Assembly (NCBI GenBank): GCA_019694595.1
Contig: JAIBBQ010000013.1
Location: 1-61,885 of the forward strand
From: Myxococcaceae bacterium
GTDB lineage: Bacteria; Myxococcota; Myxococcia; Myxococcales; Myxococcaceae
Direction: 5' to 3'
Length of the DNA stretch: 61,885 nt
The notes below the pieces were generated by a model. That model did not search any database. It saw nothing but the letters and a program-made list of their open reading frames with translations, and was not told the origin of the DNA. Made by a program: the position numbers and the translations under genes. Of the stretch, positions 7,447-16,226 are shown one piece after another. Every line of letters starts with the position of its first letter. The first letter of the stretch is position 1.

Positions 7447-8586
7447 ATGACCCGACCCATCTCGTCCGCGGCTCCGTCGGCTTCCGTTTCGCAGCAGCTT
7501 CAGCAGCTCGACAGCTGGTTGGAGCAGGCACTCCAGGGGTTCGAGCAGGAGCTGGAGCAGATGTTCCAGGGCCTGCTCGGGCAGGACGCCTTCGCGCCTC
7601 CGTCGCTGCCCACCGTGCCGCAGAGCCCGGCCAACCCGGCGGCCGATCCTTCGTTTCAGAGCGTCGGTGCCGGCAACAACGCCGGCGGTCACCACAATGC
7701 CGGCGGTCCTCACCACGCTGGTGGCTCTCACCACGCTGGCGGCCCTCACCACGCCAGCGGCCACCATCACGCGGGCGGTCACCACCACGCGGGCGGTCAC
7801 CAGAACGCAGGCGGCGCCGGCGGTGGCAACGCGAGCGGCGGCACCGACTTCAACGTCTCGAGCTTCAACGTGCTGGGGGCGAGTCACACCAAGCCGGGCG
7901 GAGAGCACCCCGACCACGCCTCGGGCGCGCGGCGCATGAAGGCCGCGGTGAAGGCCATCCAGCGTCACAACGTCGACGTGGTGGGCTTCCAGGAGCTGCA
8001 GGCTCCGCAGCTGAAGGAGTTCAACAAGCTCACCCACAACAAGTTCGGGGTGTACCCGGGTTTCAAGAAGGGCAAGGGCGACAACGAGAACTCGATCGCC
8101 TGGGACAAGTCGAAGTTCTCCCTGGTGAACGCCCACACGATCAAGATCCCGTACTTCAACGGGCAGAAGCGCGACATGCCGGTGGTGGTGCTGCGCAACA
8201 AGGAGACCGGGCAGAAGGCGGTCTTCATGAACTTCCACAACCCGGCGGACACCAAGCGCTTCCACCACCAGGAAAAGTACCGGGACCGCGCCACCGACAT
8301 CGAGATCGCCGCGGTGAAGCGCATCGAGAAGCGCACCGGGCTTCCGGTCATCCTCACCGGCGACATGAACGAGTCGACCGAGTACTACCGGCGGATGACG
8401 GCGGGCACCAACATGACGTCGGCGCACCTGTCCGGTCAGCACGGCGACCAGCACCACCTGGGCATCGACCACATCTACGGCTCGCCAGCGGTCACCTTCA
8501 GCCAGTTCATGCGCGACCGCAGCAAGCAGATCCGCTTCGCGACGGATCACCCGATGCTGGTGAGCCACGTGCACATCAAGGGCTGA
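7447..8586 (+). CDS. EEP-superfamily phosphodiesterase/nuclease with His-rich linker
   Basis: 379 residues. Residues about 1-75 are a Gln/Glu-rich helical segment, about 76-125 a His-Gly-Ala repeat, and about 138-379 an endonuclease/exonuclease/phosphatase domain. Domain landmarks in order: SSFNVLG (strand with Asn), VVGFQELQ (metal-binding Glu), NFHNPA (catalytic His/Asn), LTGDMNES (Asp/Asn), GIDHIYGS, and the terminal ATDHPML (Asp-His pair). This is a complete active-site set. No Sec signal is evident. The substrate (DNA, phosphoinositide or other phosphodiester) cannot be told from sequence. It is divergent from the phytochelatin-synthase-like gene. Confidence 0.82.
   Translation: MTRPISSAAPSASVSQQLQQLDSWLEQALQGFEQELEQMFQGLLGQDAFAPPSLPTVPQSPANPAADPSFQSVGAGNNAGGHHNAGGPHHAGGSHHAGGPHHASGHHHAGGHHHAGGHQNAGGAGGGNASGGTDFNVSSFNVLGASHTKPGGEHPDHASGARRMKAAVKAIQRHNVDVVGFQELQAPQLKEFNKLTHNKFGVYPGFKKGKGDNENSIAWDKSKFSLVNAHTIKIPYFNGQKRDMPVVVLRNKETGQKAVFMNFHNPADTKRFHHQEKYRDRATDIEIAAVKRIEKRTGLPVILTGDMNESTEYYRRMTAGTNMTSAHLSGQHGDQHHLGIDHIYGSPAVTFSQFMRDRSKQIRFATDHPMLVSHVHIKG
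7675..7813 (+). repeat. 15-bp tandem repeat encoding His-rich HHAGG units
   Basis: About nine copies of a 15-bp unit encoding [HN][HN]AGG-type pentapeptides (HHNAGG, PHHAGG, HHHAGG) separate the helical N-terminus from the catalytic domain of the EEP protein. Around 16 histidines fall in about 45 residues, a typical composition for metal-buffering or low-affinity metal-binding segments. The repeat keeps frame. Confidence 0.85.
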
Positions 8587-8748
8587 GCCCTCCCGGGCAG
8601 GGCCACGGCGGCTCGTGCTCGTCGCGCGGATGCGACGACTTGCTCTCGGCGGCGCTCCAGGAAGTCCCGACCCGGAGCGCACTCACCCGTACCCCGCAGC
8701 CTTGCGTGCACCGGACGTCCGGGCGCCGTTCTTGCTCCCCGCGGTGGG

Positions 8749-9963
8749 ATGGCCACCTCTCCCCGGCTCGGCAACGCGTTCGTCTGGCTGCTGACCACCC
8801 TGCTCTGCTTCGCAGCCTGTGAGCCCGAAGGCACCGCCGACGATGGCGCTGGCGGTGGCAGCGCCATGCCGTCGATGGGCGGCGGTGCTGCGGGCTCCAT
8901 GGGTGGCGGCAGTGGGGGCGGCGGGAGCGAGGCGAGCGGCGGCGGCAGCGCGGGCGGCGGTGGCGAGGAGCGCCCCGGAGGCGGCACCGCGGGCGGAGGC
9001 CTGGGGGGCTCCGGAGGTCAGGGCGGCGCGCTGGCCGATGCAGGGCCGAGCGACGCCGGACCTCATGACGCCGGCGTGCGCGACGCCGGAGCGGATGCCG
9101 GGAACGTGGACGCCGGGCCGCCCCGTCCTCCACACACCGACGGTGGCTTCACCCGCTTCCCCGGGCTCTCGTACGCGCCAGGCGCCGCGCACGGCATGGA
9201 CCTCACCGTTCCCAGCGGGGCCGGGCCGTTTCCGCTGGTGCTCTACATCCACGGGGGCGCGTGGCTCGAAGGAGACCGCAGCGAGGCACAGCCGCTCGTC
9301 GACCGGCAGGCGCGGCGCGGCTACGCGGTGGCGAGCATCGACTACCGGCTGACCCCGGTGGCGAAGTTCCCCGCGCAGATCCAGGACGTGAAGGCGGCGG
9401 TGCGCTGGCTGCGCGCGCACGCAGGCCAGTACCACCTCGACCCGGCGCGCTTCGCCTCGTGGGGCGCGTCGGCGGGCGGCCACCTCGCGATGCTCGTGGG
9501 GACCTCGGGCCGCGTCACCGCGCTGGAAGACCTGTCCCAGGGCAACCCGGCGGAGTCGAGCGCGGTGCAGGCCGTGGTGGACTGGTACGGCCCCACCGAC
9601 TTCCTGCAGATGGACGCGCAGACGGTCGCCGGCTGCGCCTCGCAGAACCACGACGCCGCCGACTCTCCGGAGTCGAAGCTCGTCGGCTGTCAGATCCAGA
9701 GCTGTCCGCAGAAGGTGGCGGCGGCGAACCCCATCACCTACGTCGACCCGGCCGACCCACCGATGCTGCTGATGCACGGCGCGAAGGACTGCACGGTGCC
9801 CACGCCCCAGGCGGGGCTGATGGACGCGGCGCTGAAGGCGAAGGGCGTGGGCTCCACGCTGGTCATCGTCAGCGGACTCGGCCACGACTTCGACGGCATG
9901 CGCAGCTCGAGCACGCGGATGCAGCAGATCGACGACTTCCTCGACCGCACGCTGTACCCCTGA
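8749..9963 (+). CDS. lipoprotein alpha/beta-hydrolase (BD-FAE/carboxylesterase type)
   Basis: 404 residues. A signal peptide ending FAAC predicts a lipoprotein. Residues about 25-125 are a Gly/Ser then DAG spacer. The catalytic domain from about 140 carries the HGGAW oxyanion motif of the HSL/BD-FAE esterases, the nucleophile elbow GASAGG, an acid region PMLLMHGAKD and a late His in GLGHDF. Inferred activity is hydrolysis of an ester, possibly acetyl or feruloyl groups on polysaccharide, outside the cytoplasm. The next gene, another hydrolase, starts 38 bp downstream. Confidence 0.85.
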   Translation: MATSPRLGNAFVWLLTTLLCFAACEPEGTADDGAGGGSAMPSMGGGAAGSMGGGSGGGGSEASGGGSAGGGGEERPGGGTAGGGLGGSGGQGGALADAGPSDAGPHDAGVRDAGADAGNVDAGPPRPPHTDGGFTRFPGLSYAPGAAHGMDLTVPSGAGPFPLVLYIHGGAWLEGDRSEAQPLVDRQARRGYAVASIDYRLTPVAKFPAQIQDVKAAVRWLRAHAGQYHLDPARFASWGASAGGHLAMLVGTSGRVTALEDLSQGNPAESSAVQAVVDWYGPTDFLQMDAQTVAGCASQNHDAADSPESKLVGCQIQSCPQKVAAANPITYVDPADPPMLLMHGAKDCTVPTPQAGLMDAALKAKGVGSTLVIVSGLGHDFDGMRSSSTRMQQIDDFLDRTLYP

Positions 9964-10001
9964 CATCGCTGCGGCGCTGCCGCGTGCTAGGGGCACGGGC
10001 C

Positions 10002-10799
10002 ATGGCCACGCCCGCGGCCCCGCGAGACCCCGAGCTCCAGGAAGCGCACACCGCGCGAGGTCCCTTCGCCTACACCAGCGAGGGGGCCGGCCCGGCGGTG
10101 GTCGCGATTCACGGGCTGCCGGGCAGCTCGCGCGACTACCGGTGGCTGGGCGCGGCGCTGCCCCCGACGGTGCGCTTCGTGCGCCTCGACCTCCCTGGCT
10201 TCGGAGGCACGAAGGTGTCCACCGCGCCGGGCCCGAGCATCGACGAGCGCGGCGCCTTCGTCGTCGAGGCGCTGTCGGCGCTCCGCCTCGAGCGCTGCGT
10301 GCTGGTGGGGCACAGCATGGGCGGCCCGGTGGCGCTCTCTGCGGCCGTGCAGTCGCGCGGCGCGGTGACGGCGCTGGCGCTGCTGTCCTCGGTCGGGCTG
10401 CGCCCCCACCGGCTGATGCGGCGCTTCGTGGGCCGACACCTCTTCGCGCGCGCGGTGGACGCCCCGCTCCTCGCCGGGCCGACCCGCGCGCTGCTCCGGG
10501 CGGCGTTCCGCAGCGTCGGCTTCCCCGCGCAGACGCGCACCGACGAGGTGGCGCACACCGTGCGCTGTGTCTCCGCGGTCGACTTCGAGGTGCAGGCCCG
10601 CAACACCGCCGCGTTCCGTCAGCCCACGCTGAGCGCCTGGGCCGACGACGACGCGTTCATCGAGCCGGCGGTCTTCGAGCAGCACGCGGCGGCGCTCCCG
10701 GCAGGTCCCCGGCTGCGCTGGCCGTCGGGCGGACACAACATCCAGAAGAGCCACGCGGTGGAGCTGGGCGAGGCGCTCACCGCGCTGACGGTGGGCTGA
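10002..10799 (+). CDS. cytoplasmic alpha/beta-hydrolase
   Basis: 265 residues from the ATG at 10002, 38 bp after the previous hydrolase and likely co-transcribed with it. The fold is shown by AIHGLPGSSRDYRWL (oxyanion), the nucleophile elbow GHSMGG, an acid strand LSAWADDDAFIE and a final His in SGGHNIQKSH. The cap between residues 150 and 200 is basic. It has no signal peptide. The substrate is not predictable; the family includes esterases, haloalkane dehalogenase-like and epoxide hydrolase-like enzymes. Confidence 0.85.
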   Translation: MATPAAPRDPELQEAHTARGPFAYTSEGAGPAVVAIHGLPGSSRDYRWLGAALPPTVRFVRLDLPGFGGTKVSTAPGPSIDERGAFVVEALSALRLERCVLVGHSMGGPVALSAAVQSRGAVTALALLSSVGLRPHRLMRRFVGRHLFARAVDAPLLAGPTRALLRAAFRSVGFPAQTRTDEVAHTVRCVSAVDFEVQARNTAAFRQPTLSAWADDDAFIEPAVFEQHAAALPAGPRLRWPSGGHNIQKSHAVELGEALTALTVG

Positions 10800-10809
10800 A
10801 GGTCAGGCG

Positions 10810-11262
10810 TCAGCGGCCGGCGAGCTCGGCCTCGAGGCGGTCGAGGTTCTGCTCGTTGGCGGGCTCGACCACCTGGCGAATCCCCGCGGCGACCTGGGGG
10901 CTGTCGAAGCGCTGCTCCCAGCGAATCACGGTGCCCGCCCCTTCCGGCGCGAGCGTCACGGTGAGCGTGAACTCCGGCGCGGACTCGTGGCGGACGACCA
11001 CCTTCGAGTTCGGCTCCACTGCCTCGAAGCGGCTGCGGTTCGGGTAGGCCTTGCCGTCGGGTGAGTGCATCGCGAAGACCCAGGCGCCGCCAGCGACGAA
11101 CTCGAAGACCTCGAAGGTGTTGCGGAAGCCGCTCGGCCCCCACCAGCGCGCGAGGCGGGCACCATCGGCGAAGGCGGCGAACACCGCGGCCGGGACATGC
11201 GCGACCGTGCGCACGGTGAAGAAGGTGGCGACGCCGTCGAAACCTGGCTGGCCTGAACTCAC
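10810..11262 (-). CDS. SRPBCC/AHSA1-family protein
   Basis: 150 residues from a GTG at 11262, chosen because AAGGTG sits 8 bp upstream and the domain starts soon after; a longer in-frame ATG at 11361 would overlap the upstream gene. Landmarks of the helix-grip fold: VPAAVFAAFADGARLARWWGP at the start, strands with FEAVEPNSKVVVRHES, and a C-terminal helix EQNLDRLEAEL. It follows the YfhO-like gene by 13 bp. It is related in family but not closely in sequence to the SRPBCC protein at 2075-2641. Confidence 0.8.
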   Translation of the reverse strand: MSSGQPGFDGVATFFTVRTVAHVPAAVFAAFADGARLARWWGPSGFRNTFEVFEFVAGGAWVFAMHSPDGKAYPNRSRFEAVEPNSKVVVRHESAPEFTLTVTLAPEGAGTVIRWEQRFDSPQVAAGIRQVVEPANEQNLDRLEAELAGR

Positions 11263-11275
11263 GGGCGGAGCACCT

Positions 11276-13588
11276 TCATGGCGGACTGTCAGCAGCGAAG
11301 ACTGGAACCAGCCGTCGCCGCGCGGCGAAGAGGCCGAGGAGCAGCACGCCGGTGAGGGCACTCACCACCGCGCCGAAGGTGAGCCCGGGGGTGTGGAAGT
11401 CGAACACCACGCTGTGCGCTCCGGCCTCCACCCGCACTGCACGCACCAGGCCGTTGGCGCGCACGATGGCCGCCGGGGCGCCGTCGATGGTCGCCGCCCA
11501 CCCGCTCGCATGGAGGTCGTTGAGCACCAGCCACGACGCGCGCGCGCCCGACGTCTTCAGCTCGACGTGCTCGGCCTGGTAGTCGACCACCTCGGCCTGA
11601 CCGTCGCGGTCCGGCGGCTCGGGCGGCTGGCCGGGAATCCACACCTCGCCGGGCGCGAGCGCCGCCAGCGCCTCGAGCGGGTCGGTGCCGTGCACCTCGA
11701 CGGCGCCCGCCCGGTAGGCGCGCGGCCACGGGTTCTGGAGCGACATCAGCACCAGGCCTCCGCGGGTGGCGAAGCGGGTGCGCGCCCCGTCGGGCAGCAG
11801 CGTCTCCTCGCCCTGCGCCAGGGTGAGCGCCGCCCGGGTGTTGAGCCTGGGGGCCAGCTCGCGCACCAGCAGGTGGCCCGAGGCGTTGAGCCGCATCATG
11901 TCGGCCGGCACGCCCTGGAGGTACAGCCCGATGGCCTCGATGTGCTCGAGCGCGCGGTTGGGACCGGTGAGCGCGCCGCGCTCGCGGAGCGCCCAGTCGC
12001 GCTCCTCCTGGCTCGCCACCCCGCCTTCGTCGATGGGCACCCAGGACACGCGCAGCGGCAGGAAGCGGCCCTTCCCCAGTCCCACGCCCAGCTGGGCCAG
12101 CGGCTCGGCGAGGCCCGACGGCTCCTCCAGCGAGCCCGGCGGCAGCGCGTCGATGAGCGGCGCCGACGACCACGCGAGCTCGGCGCAGAGCAGCCCCAGC
12201 GCGGCGAAGGTCTGCGCCCGCGCGCTCAGCCGGGGAAGCGCACCGACGGTGGCGACCACCACCGCGGCGGCGGCGAGCGAGGCGGCGAGGTCGACCAGGT
12301 AGTCGTTCCACGCGGGGGCCACGGACTGACCGGCCGCGAACGCAGCTGCAGCGGCGAGCGCGCACGCCCCCGCGGTGGCCCACAGCGCGCGTGCCCGCGC
12401 CGCGGCGAGATGAGACCACCCCAGCGCCGCCAGCGCGGCCAGCGGCGCGAGCGCCAGCGGGGTGAACTTCTCGGGCCAGCGGAACGCCTTGAAGAGCGGC
12501 ACGAAGGCGTGCACCAGCCGGTACAGGCCGGCGTACTTGCCGAGCGCGAGGACGAGCCCCAGCGCGAGGCTGCCCAGGAGTACCGCGCGCACGCGCCGGG
12601 GCGCGGCGCTGGCGCCGGCCACCGCCGCGAGCACGGCGATGAGCGCGCTGCCGCCGAGCGCCTCGGCCCACAGCAGGTAGCCCGGCGTGCTGCCGAAGAG
12701 GGCCTCGGCGCGCCCTGGGTGCCCCAGGGGAGAGAAGCCGGCGAGCACCAACTCCGGCAGGCGCAGCGGGTGGAGCGACCAGTAGCTGGATTCCTCGAAC
12801 GACAGCCCGGCGCTGCGCGCGCTCTCGTGGAGCAACGCCCACGACGGTGCGAGCTGCGCGGCGCGCAGCGCCGCCATGCCCACCGCGGCGAGCGCGGCGC
12901 CGGCGAGGTAGCGCGGCCAGGCCTTCACCGGCGTGAGCGCGAGGCCGAAGAGCCCGCCGGCGCCGAGGGAGACGACGGCGAACTGCAGGTCGCCGATGAG
13001 CACCGAGGACAGCGGCGCTGCGATGGCGGCGGCGAGCGCCCGTGCGTTCCACCCCCGCACGCCCGCGCGAGCGAAGGCCGCCAGCGCGAGCGGGAAGGCC
13101 GCGGCGCCCCAGAGGTAGACGACGTTCGAGGTGACCGCGGTGAGGTACCCGCTCAGCGCGTAGCCGAGCGCGGCGAGCGCGCGGCCGCCCGGGCTGGCGC
13201 CGAGGACCCGGGCGAGCGTCCACGCGGCGAAGGCGGCCAGCGCGACCCCGGCCAGCACCTGGAGCCGCAGCACCGCGGCGGGCCCGAGCACCAGCGCCGA
13301 CCACGCGAGCGGGTGCAGCACGCCGCACACCGCCTGCGCGTGAAAGGGCACGCCGAGCCCGTCGTAGGGAAACCACCCGGGGAAGCGGCCCGCCCGCAGG
13401 GCCTCGCCGAGGAAGGCGTGGCACCCCGGGAAGAGCTGCACGCTGTCCCGGCGGTAGACCTCTCCGCCGAGCAGGAGCGGTGCGTAGAAGGCGGCGACGA
13501 CGGCGGTGACCAGCCAGCCGAGCAGCCTCGCCGAGGGCTCCGCGGAGGGGGCCGGAGCGCCGGGAGCGCCTGACTGCGGGGTGAGCAC
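11276..13588 (-). CDS. YfhO-like polytopic membrane protein
   Basis: 770 residues (GTG start at 13588) with about a dozen hydrophobic segments in the first 450 residues and a soluble C-terminal domain closed by a last helix (TFGAVVSALTGVLLLGLF) and Arg-rich tail. The N-terminus has the RRDSVQLFPG and GRFPGWFPYDGLGVPF patterns of the YfhO/GT-C-like family, in which acidic residues in the first periplasmic loop are expected to hold a lipid-phosphate-sugar donor. In Bacillus YfhO aids lipoteichoic-acid glycosylation; here a lipid-linked glycosyl transfer role is inference. It is co-directional with the AHSA1 gene. Confidence 0.8.
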   Translation of the reverse strand: MLTPQSGAPGAPAPSAEPSARLLGWLVTAVVAAFYAPLLLGGEVYRRDSVQLFPGCHAFLGEALRAGRFPGWFPYDGLGVPFHAQAVCGVLHPLAWSALVLGPAAVLRLQVLAGVALAAFAAWTLARVLGASPGGRALAALGYALSGYLTAVTSNVVYLWGAAAFPLALAAFARAGVRGWNARALAAAIAAPLSSVLIGDLQFAVVSLGAGGLFGLALTPVKAWPRYLAGAALAAVGMAALRAAQLAPSWALLHESARSAGLSFEESSYWSLHPLRLPELVLAGFSPLGHPGRAEALFGSTPGYLLWAEALGGSALIAVLAAVAGASAAPRRVRAVLLGSLALGLVLALGKYAGLYRLVHAFVPLFKAFRWPEKFTPLALAPLAALAALGWSHLAAARARALWATAGACALAAAAAFAAGQSVAPAWNDYLVDLAASLAAAAVVVATVGALPRLSARAQTFAALGLLCAELAWSSAPLIDALPPGSLEEPSGLAEPLAQLGVGLGKGRFLPLRVSWVPIDEGGVASQEERDWALRERGALTGPNRALEHIEAIGLYLQGVPADMMRLNASGHLLVRELAPRLNTRAALTLAQGEETLLPDGARTRFATRGGLVLMSLQNPWPRAYRAGAVEVHGTDPLEALAALAPGEVWIPGQPPEPPDRDGQAEVVDYQAEHVELKTSGARASWLVLNDLHASGWAATIDGAPAAIVRANGLVRAVRVEAGAHSVVFDFHTPGLTFGAVVSALTGVLLLGLFAARRRLVPVFAADSPP

Positions 13589-13631
13589 GGGCGGCGAAAC
13601 TTACGGGCATTCCCCTGCTCCAGCCAGCAGC

Positions 13632-14573
13632 TCAGCGCAGCGCCGCGACCTCGGGTGCCTCGCGGGCCGACGCGCAGGCGCGCTCGGTCGCCTGCAGCTG
13701 CGCGCTCAGCGTCTCCACGAGGTGGTCGCGCAGGAGCGCCACCCGCGTGGGCACGAAGCGATTCGAGGGCAGCACCACGTAGACCGAGGCGCCGCGCTGC
13801 GACCAGCCGGGGAGCACCGACTCCAGGGTGCCGGCGCGGAGGTCGTCGACCACGGTGTGCACCGGCAGGAGCCCGAGCCCGGCCCCGGCGATGACCGCCT
13901 TGCGGCAGAAGGACAGGTCGTCGGACGCCAGGGTCGCGGTCGTCTCCAGCGTGCGCGGGCCGCGGGGCCCCTGCAGCTGCACGGTGCCGCGGCCGTTGGC
14001 CGCCCGGTAGAGCACCCAGTCGTGGCCGTCGAGGGCCTCGAAGGTCCGCGGGCGGCCCCGGCGACGCAGGTAAGCCGGCGCGGCGAGCAGCGCGAGGTCG
14101 GCGGCGCCGATGCGGCGGGCGACCAGCGACGAGTCCTCGAGCTTGCCGGCGCGGATGGCGAGGTCGAACCCTTCCCCGACCAGGTCGACGAAGCGGGAAG
14201 CGACCGAGACCTCGACCTGCACCCCGGGGTGCTTGCGGGTGAAGCGGGTGAGCGTCTGCGGGAGCGCACCGAACTCGGGCGCCACCGTCATGCGAATGAG
14301 CCCTCGGGGCGCGTCGCCATGCTCGCGTGCCAGCGCACCGGCCTGCTCCAGCGCGCCGACCGGCGTCTTCACCGCCTCGAAGAACGCGGCGCCCGCCTCG
14401 GTGGGCGTCACCTTCCGGGTGGTGCGCTGCAAGAGGCGCACGCCGAGTTCGCGTTCGAGGAGCGCCACCGTCCGGCTGACCGAGGACTTGGGCACCCCGA
14501 GTTCCTTGGCGGCCGCCGAGAAGCCACCGGAGGTGACCACCTGCACGAAGACCGCGGCGTGGTTGTAGTCCAT
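13632..14573 (-). CDS. LysR-family transcriptional regulator
   Basis: 313 residues. The N-terminal winged HTH reads FVQVVTSGGFSAAAKELGV then PKSSVSRTVALLERELGVRLLQR, followed by a periplasmic-binding-protein-like effector domain from about residue 90. It is divergent from the YceI gene with a 129-bp shared region, the usual layout for a LysR regulator and its target. The effector is unknown. A few residues of low-complexity Ala form the C-terminus. Confidence 0.9.
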   Translation of the reverse strand: MDYNHAAVFVQVVTSGGFSAAAKELGVPKSSVSRTVALLERELGVRLLQRTTRKVTPTEAGAAFFEAVKTPVGALEQAGALAREHGDAPRGLIRMTVAPEFGALPQTLTRFTRKHPGVQVEVSVASRFVDLVGEGFDLAIRAGKLEDSSLVARRIGAADLALLAAPAYLRRRGRPRTFEALDGHDWVLYRAANGRGTVQLQGPRGPRTLETTATLASDDLSFCRKAVIAGAGLGLLPVHTVVDDLRAGTLESVLPGWSQRGASVYVVLPSNRFVPTRVALLRDHLVETLSAQLQATERACASAREAPEVAALR

Positions 14574-14582
14574 TGTTCGAAT

Positions 14583-14598
14583 ACCGATAACAGTCGGT
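14583..14598. promoter_or_regulatory. inverted repeat in the LysR/YceI promoter region
   Basis: ACCGA and TCGGT flank six bases 10 bp upstream of the LysR start. The spacing is right for a dimeric operator, but the site is not a strict T-N11-A LysR box. Separately, CGAACAAT occurs just before each gene in that gene's own direction (14572-14579 on the minus strand, 14681-14688 on the plus strand). A role in autoregulation is inference from position. Confidence 0.3.
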
Positions 14599-14702
14599 TC
14601 GCCGCTGCACCACTACCGGAGTGCTCTCCAGGGGCGCATGAAGAGGCCAGCACGACGCGAGAACGAATTCCTCGTCCTGGCGAACAATCGAGGGAGCACC
14701 CC

Positions 14703-15290
14703 ATGGCCTGGCAGATCGACACCGTTCACACCCACCTCGGCTTCAGCGTGAAGCACCTGATGGTCTCCACCGTGCGCGGGCAGTTCAAGAAGTACTCCGG
14801 CACCTTGAAGCTCGACGCGGCCGACTTCACCCGCTCGGTCATCGAAGGGTCGGTCGAGGTGGCGAGCATCGACACCGAGAACAAGGACCGCGACGCGCAC
14901 CTGCGCACCAACGACTTCTTCGACGCGCCGAACCACCCGCTCATCACCTTCAAGAGCAAGCGCATCACCGCCAAGGGCGGCTCGGAATACGCCGTGGTGG
15001 GCGACCTCACCATTCGTGGCGTCACCCGGGAAGTGCCCTTCGAGGTGGAGTTCAACGGCACCGCGAAGAGCCCGTACGGTCACACCGCGACCGGCCTGAG
15101 CGCCAAGGCGACCATCAACCGCCACGACTTCGGGGTGTCGTTCAACAAGACCCTGGAGACCGGCGGAGTCATCATCGGCGACAAGGTGAAGCTCGAGCTC
15201 GAGCTCGAGGCCATCGAGGTGCCCGATGCGGTCGACCCCGCGGCGCTCGCAGGCAAGGGTGCGCGCCCGGCGCAGGCGAGCACGCGCTGA
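14703..15290 (+). CDS. YceI-family lipid-binding protein
   Basis: 195 residues. The YceI lipocalin-like barrel is recognisable from WQIDTVHTHLGFSVKHL, then GQFKKYSGTLKLD, DRDAHLRTNDFFDAPNHP and TIRGVTREVPFEVE. Family members bind long polyisoprenoids. There is no signal peptide, so this member is probably cytoplasmic. A strong GAGGGAG lies 8 bp before the ATG. About 17 extra residues after the barrel are Ala-rich and disordered. It is divergent from LysR. Confidence 0.92.
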   Translation: MAWQIDTVHTHLGFSVKHLMVSTVRGQFKKYSGTLKLDAADFTRSVIEGSVEVASIDTENKDRDAHLRTNDFFDAPNHPLITFKSKRITAKGGSEYAVVGDLTIRGVTREVPFEVEFNGTAKSPYGHTATGLSAKATINRHDFGVSFNKTLETGGVIIGDKVKLELELEAIEVPDAVDPAALAGKGARPAQASTR

Positions 15291-15298
15291 GGGCCGCG

Positions 15299-15772
15299 TT
15301 ACCGCCCGGCGGACAGCAGGAGGTCCATGGCGTCGGACACCCGGCGCTTGAGTTCCTTCGGCTCGGTGACGCCGTCGAGCCCGGCCTGGCGCAGCAGCGG
15401 CGCCAGCTGGGCCACGGGCCGCTGGGTGGCCATGCCGAACTGGATGTCGGAGTAGAGCTTCTTGGTCCGCTTGAGGAAGGCGTCGATCTGCGCGCGGAGC
15501 TCGGGGGTGATCTTGGTGAACTGGCAGCCGTAGCCGTACTGGTTCTGGTAGCGGCTCTCCGCCGCCACGCGCAGCAGCCCCCCGCCCGGGAGCATGAAGG
15601 ACACCACGAACGGCCGCGCGGGCAGCTTCTCGTTGCTCTGCAACAGCAGCCCCCCTTCGCTGATCTGCTTGAGCCGGGCCCGGAAGCGCTCGGCCTCGAC
15701 GGCGACCTCGCACTCGATGTCCAGCGGAGCGCGACTCCACTGGCGTTTCCTCGTCCGGATGAAGGGATGCAT
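15299..15772 (-). CDS. PilZ-domain protein
   Basis: 157 residues from the ATG at 15772 (longer in-frame starts exist at 15802 and 15817). The N-terminal domain resembles PilZ: an Arg-rich first motif (RKRQWSRAPL), a second motif QISEGGLLLQ where the consensus D/N-x-S-x-x-G has Gln at the first place, and a late YGYGCQFTKI strand. The second half is helical. PilZ domains bind cyclic di-GMP; the degenerate second motif makes binding uncertain. It is convergent with YceI, 8 bp apart. Confidence 0.7.
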   Translation of the reverse strand: MHPFIRTRKRQWSRAPLDIECEVAVEAERFRARLKQISEGGLLLQSNEKLPARPFVVSFMLPGGGLLRVAAESRYQNQYGYGCQFTKITPELRAQIDAFLKRTKKLYSDIQFGMATQRPVAQLAPLLRQAGLDGVTEPKELKRRVSDAMDLLLSAGR

Positions 15773-15835
15773 GGCGTCGTTCAGTCTATGCCTCGGCCCC
15801 ATGTCGATCACCAGCACCAGCCTCCGGCGGCTGCG

Positions 15836-16210
15836 ATGAGAAGCATCACCCAGTGGAAGGAGCGCCTGCGCGGCGACCTGCGCGAGGCGATGCGCGCGCG
15901 GCGGACCGAGGTGGTCGCGGTGCTGCGGGAGACGCTCTCCGCGCTGGACCAGGCGGAGGCGGCGGAGCCGTCGGTCGCGCCCCGCGGGCAGGCGGGACCC
16001 ATCGCGGGCGCGGTTTCCGGGCTGGGCGCGGGTGACGTGCCGCGCAAGGCGCTGGGCCCGGAAGAGGCCCGGGCGGTGGTGGAGCGGGAACGCGAGGAGC
16101 GCCGGGCGACGGCGGCGGCCTACCAGGCGCTGGGCAGGACGGGGGAGGCGCGGACGCTCGCCACCCAGGTCGAGGTGCTCGACGCGCTGCTCGACGCGCC
16201 GGCCGGGTAG
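15836..16210 (+). CDS. GatB/YqeY-like protein
   Basis: 124 residues. The opening (WKERLRGDLREAMRARRTEVVAVLRETLSALDQAE) has the pattern of the YqeY family N-terminus, and the second half (LGPEEARAVVEREREERRATAAAYQALGR) matches the helical segment that follows. It is shorter than the usual 147-150 residues and lacks the C-terminal GAT-type tail, so it is a reduced member. Role: unknown, loosely linked to tRNA amidotransferase by homology. The ATG at 15836 is used; it faces away from the PilZ gene. Confidence 0.65.
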   Translation: MRSITQWKERLRGDLREAMRARRTEVVAVLRETLSALDQAEAAEPSVAPRGQAGPIAGAVSGLGAGDVPRKALGPEEARAVVEREREERRATAAAYQALGRTGEARTLATQVEVLDALLDAPAG

Positions 16211-16226
16211 ACGGCGCTCCGGCGCT

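Noticed and set aside
11051-13573. 840-residue open frame opposite the YfhO-like gene
   Set aside because: Highly charged low-complexity sequence (Gly, Arg, Glu, His) typical of antisense frames in GC-rich DNA; the opposite strand encodes a coherent membrane protein.
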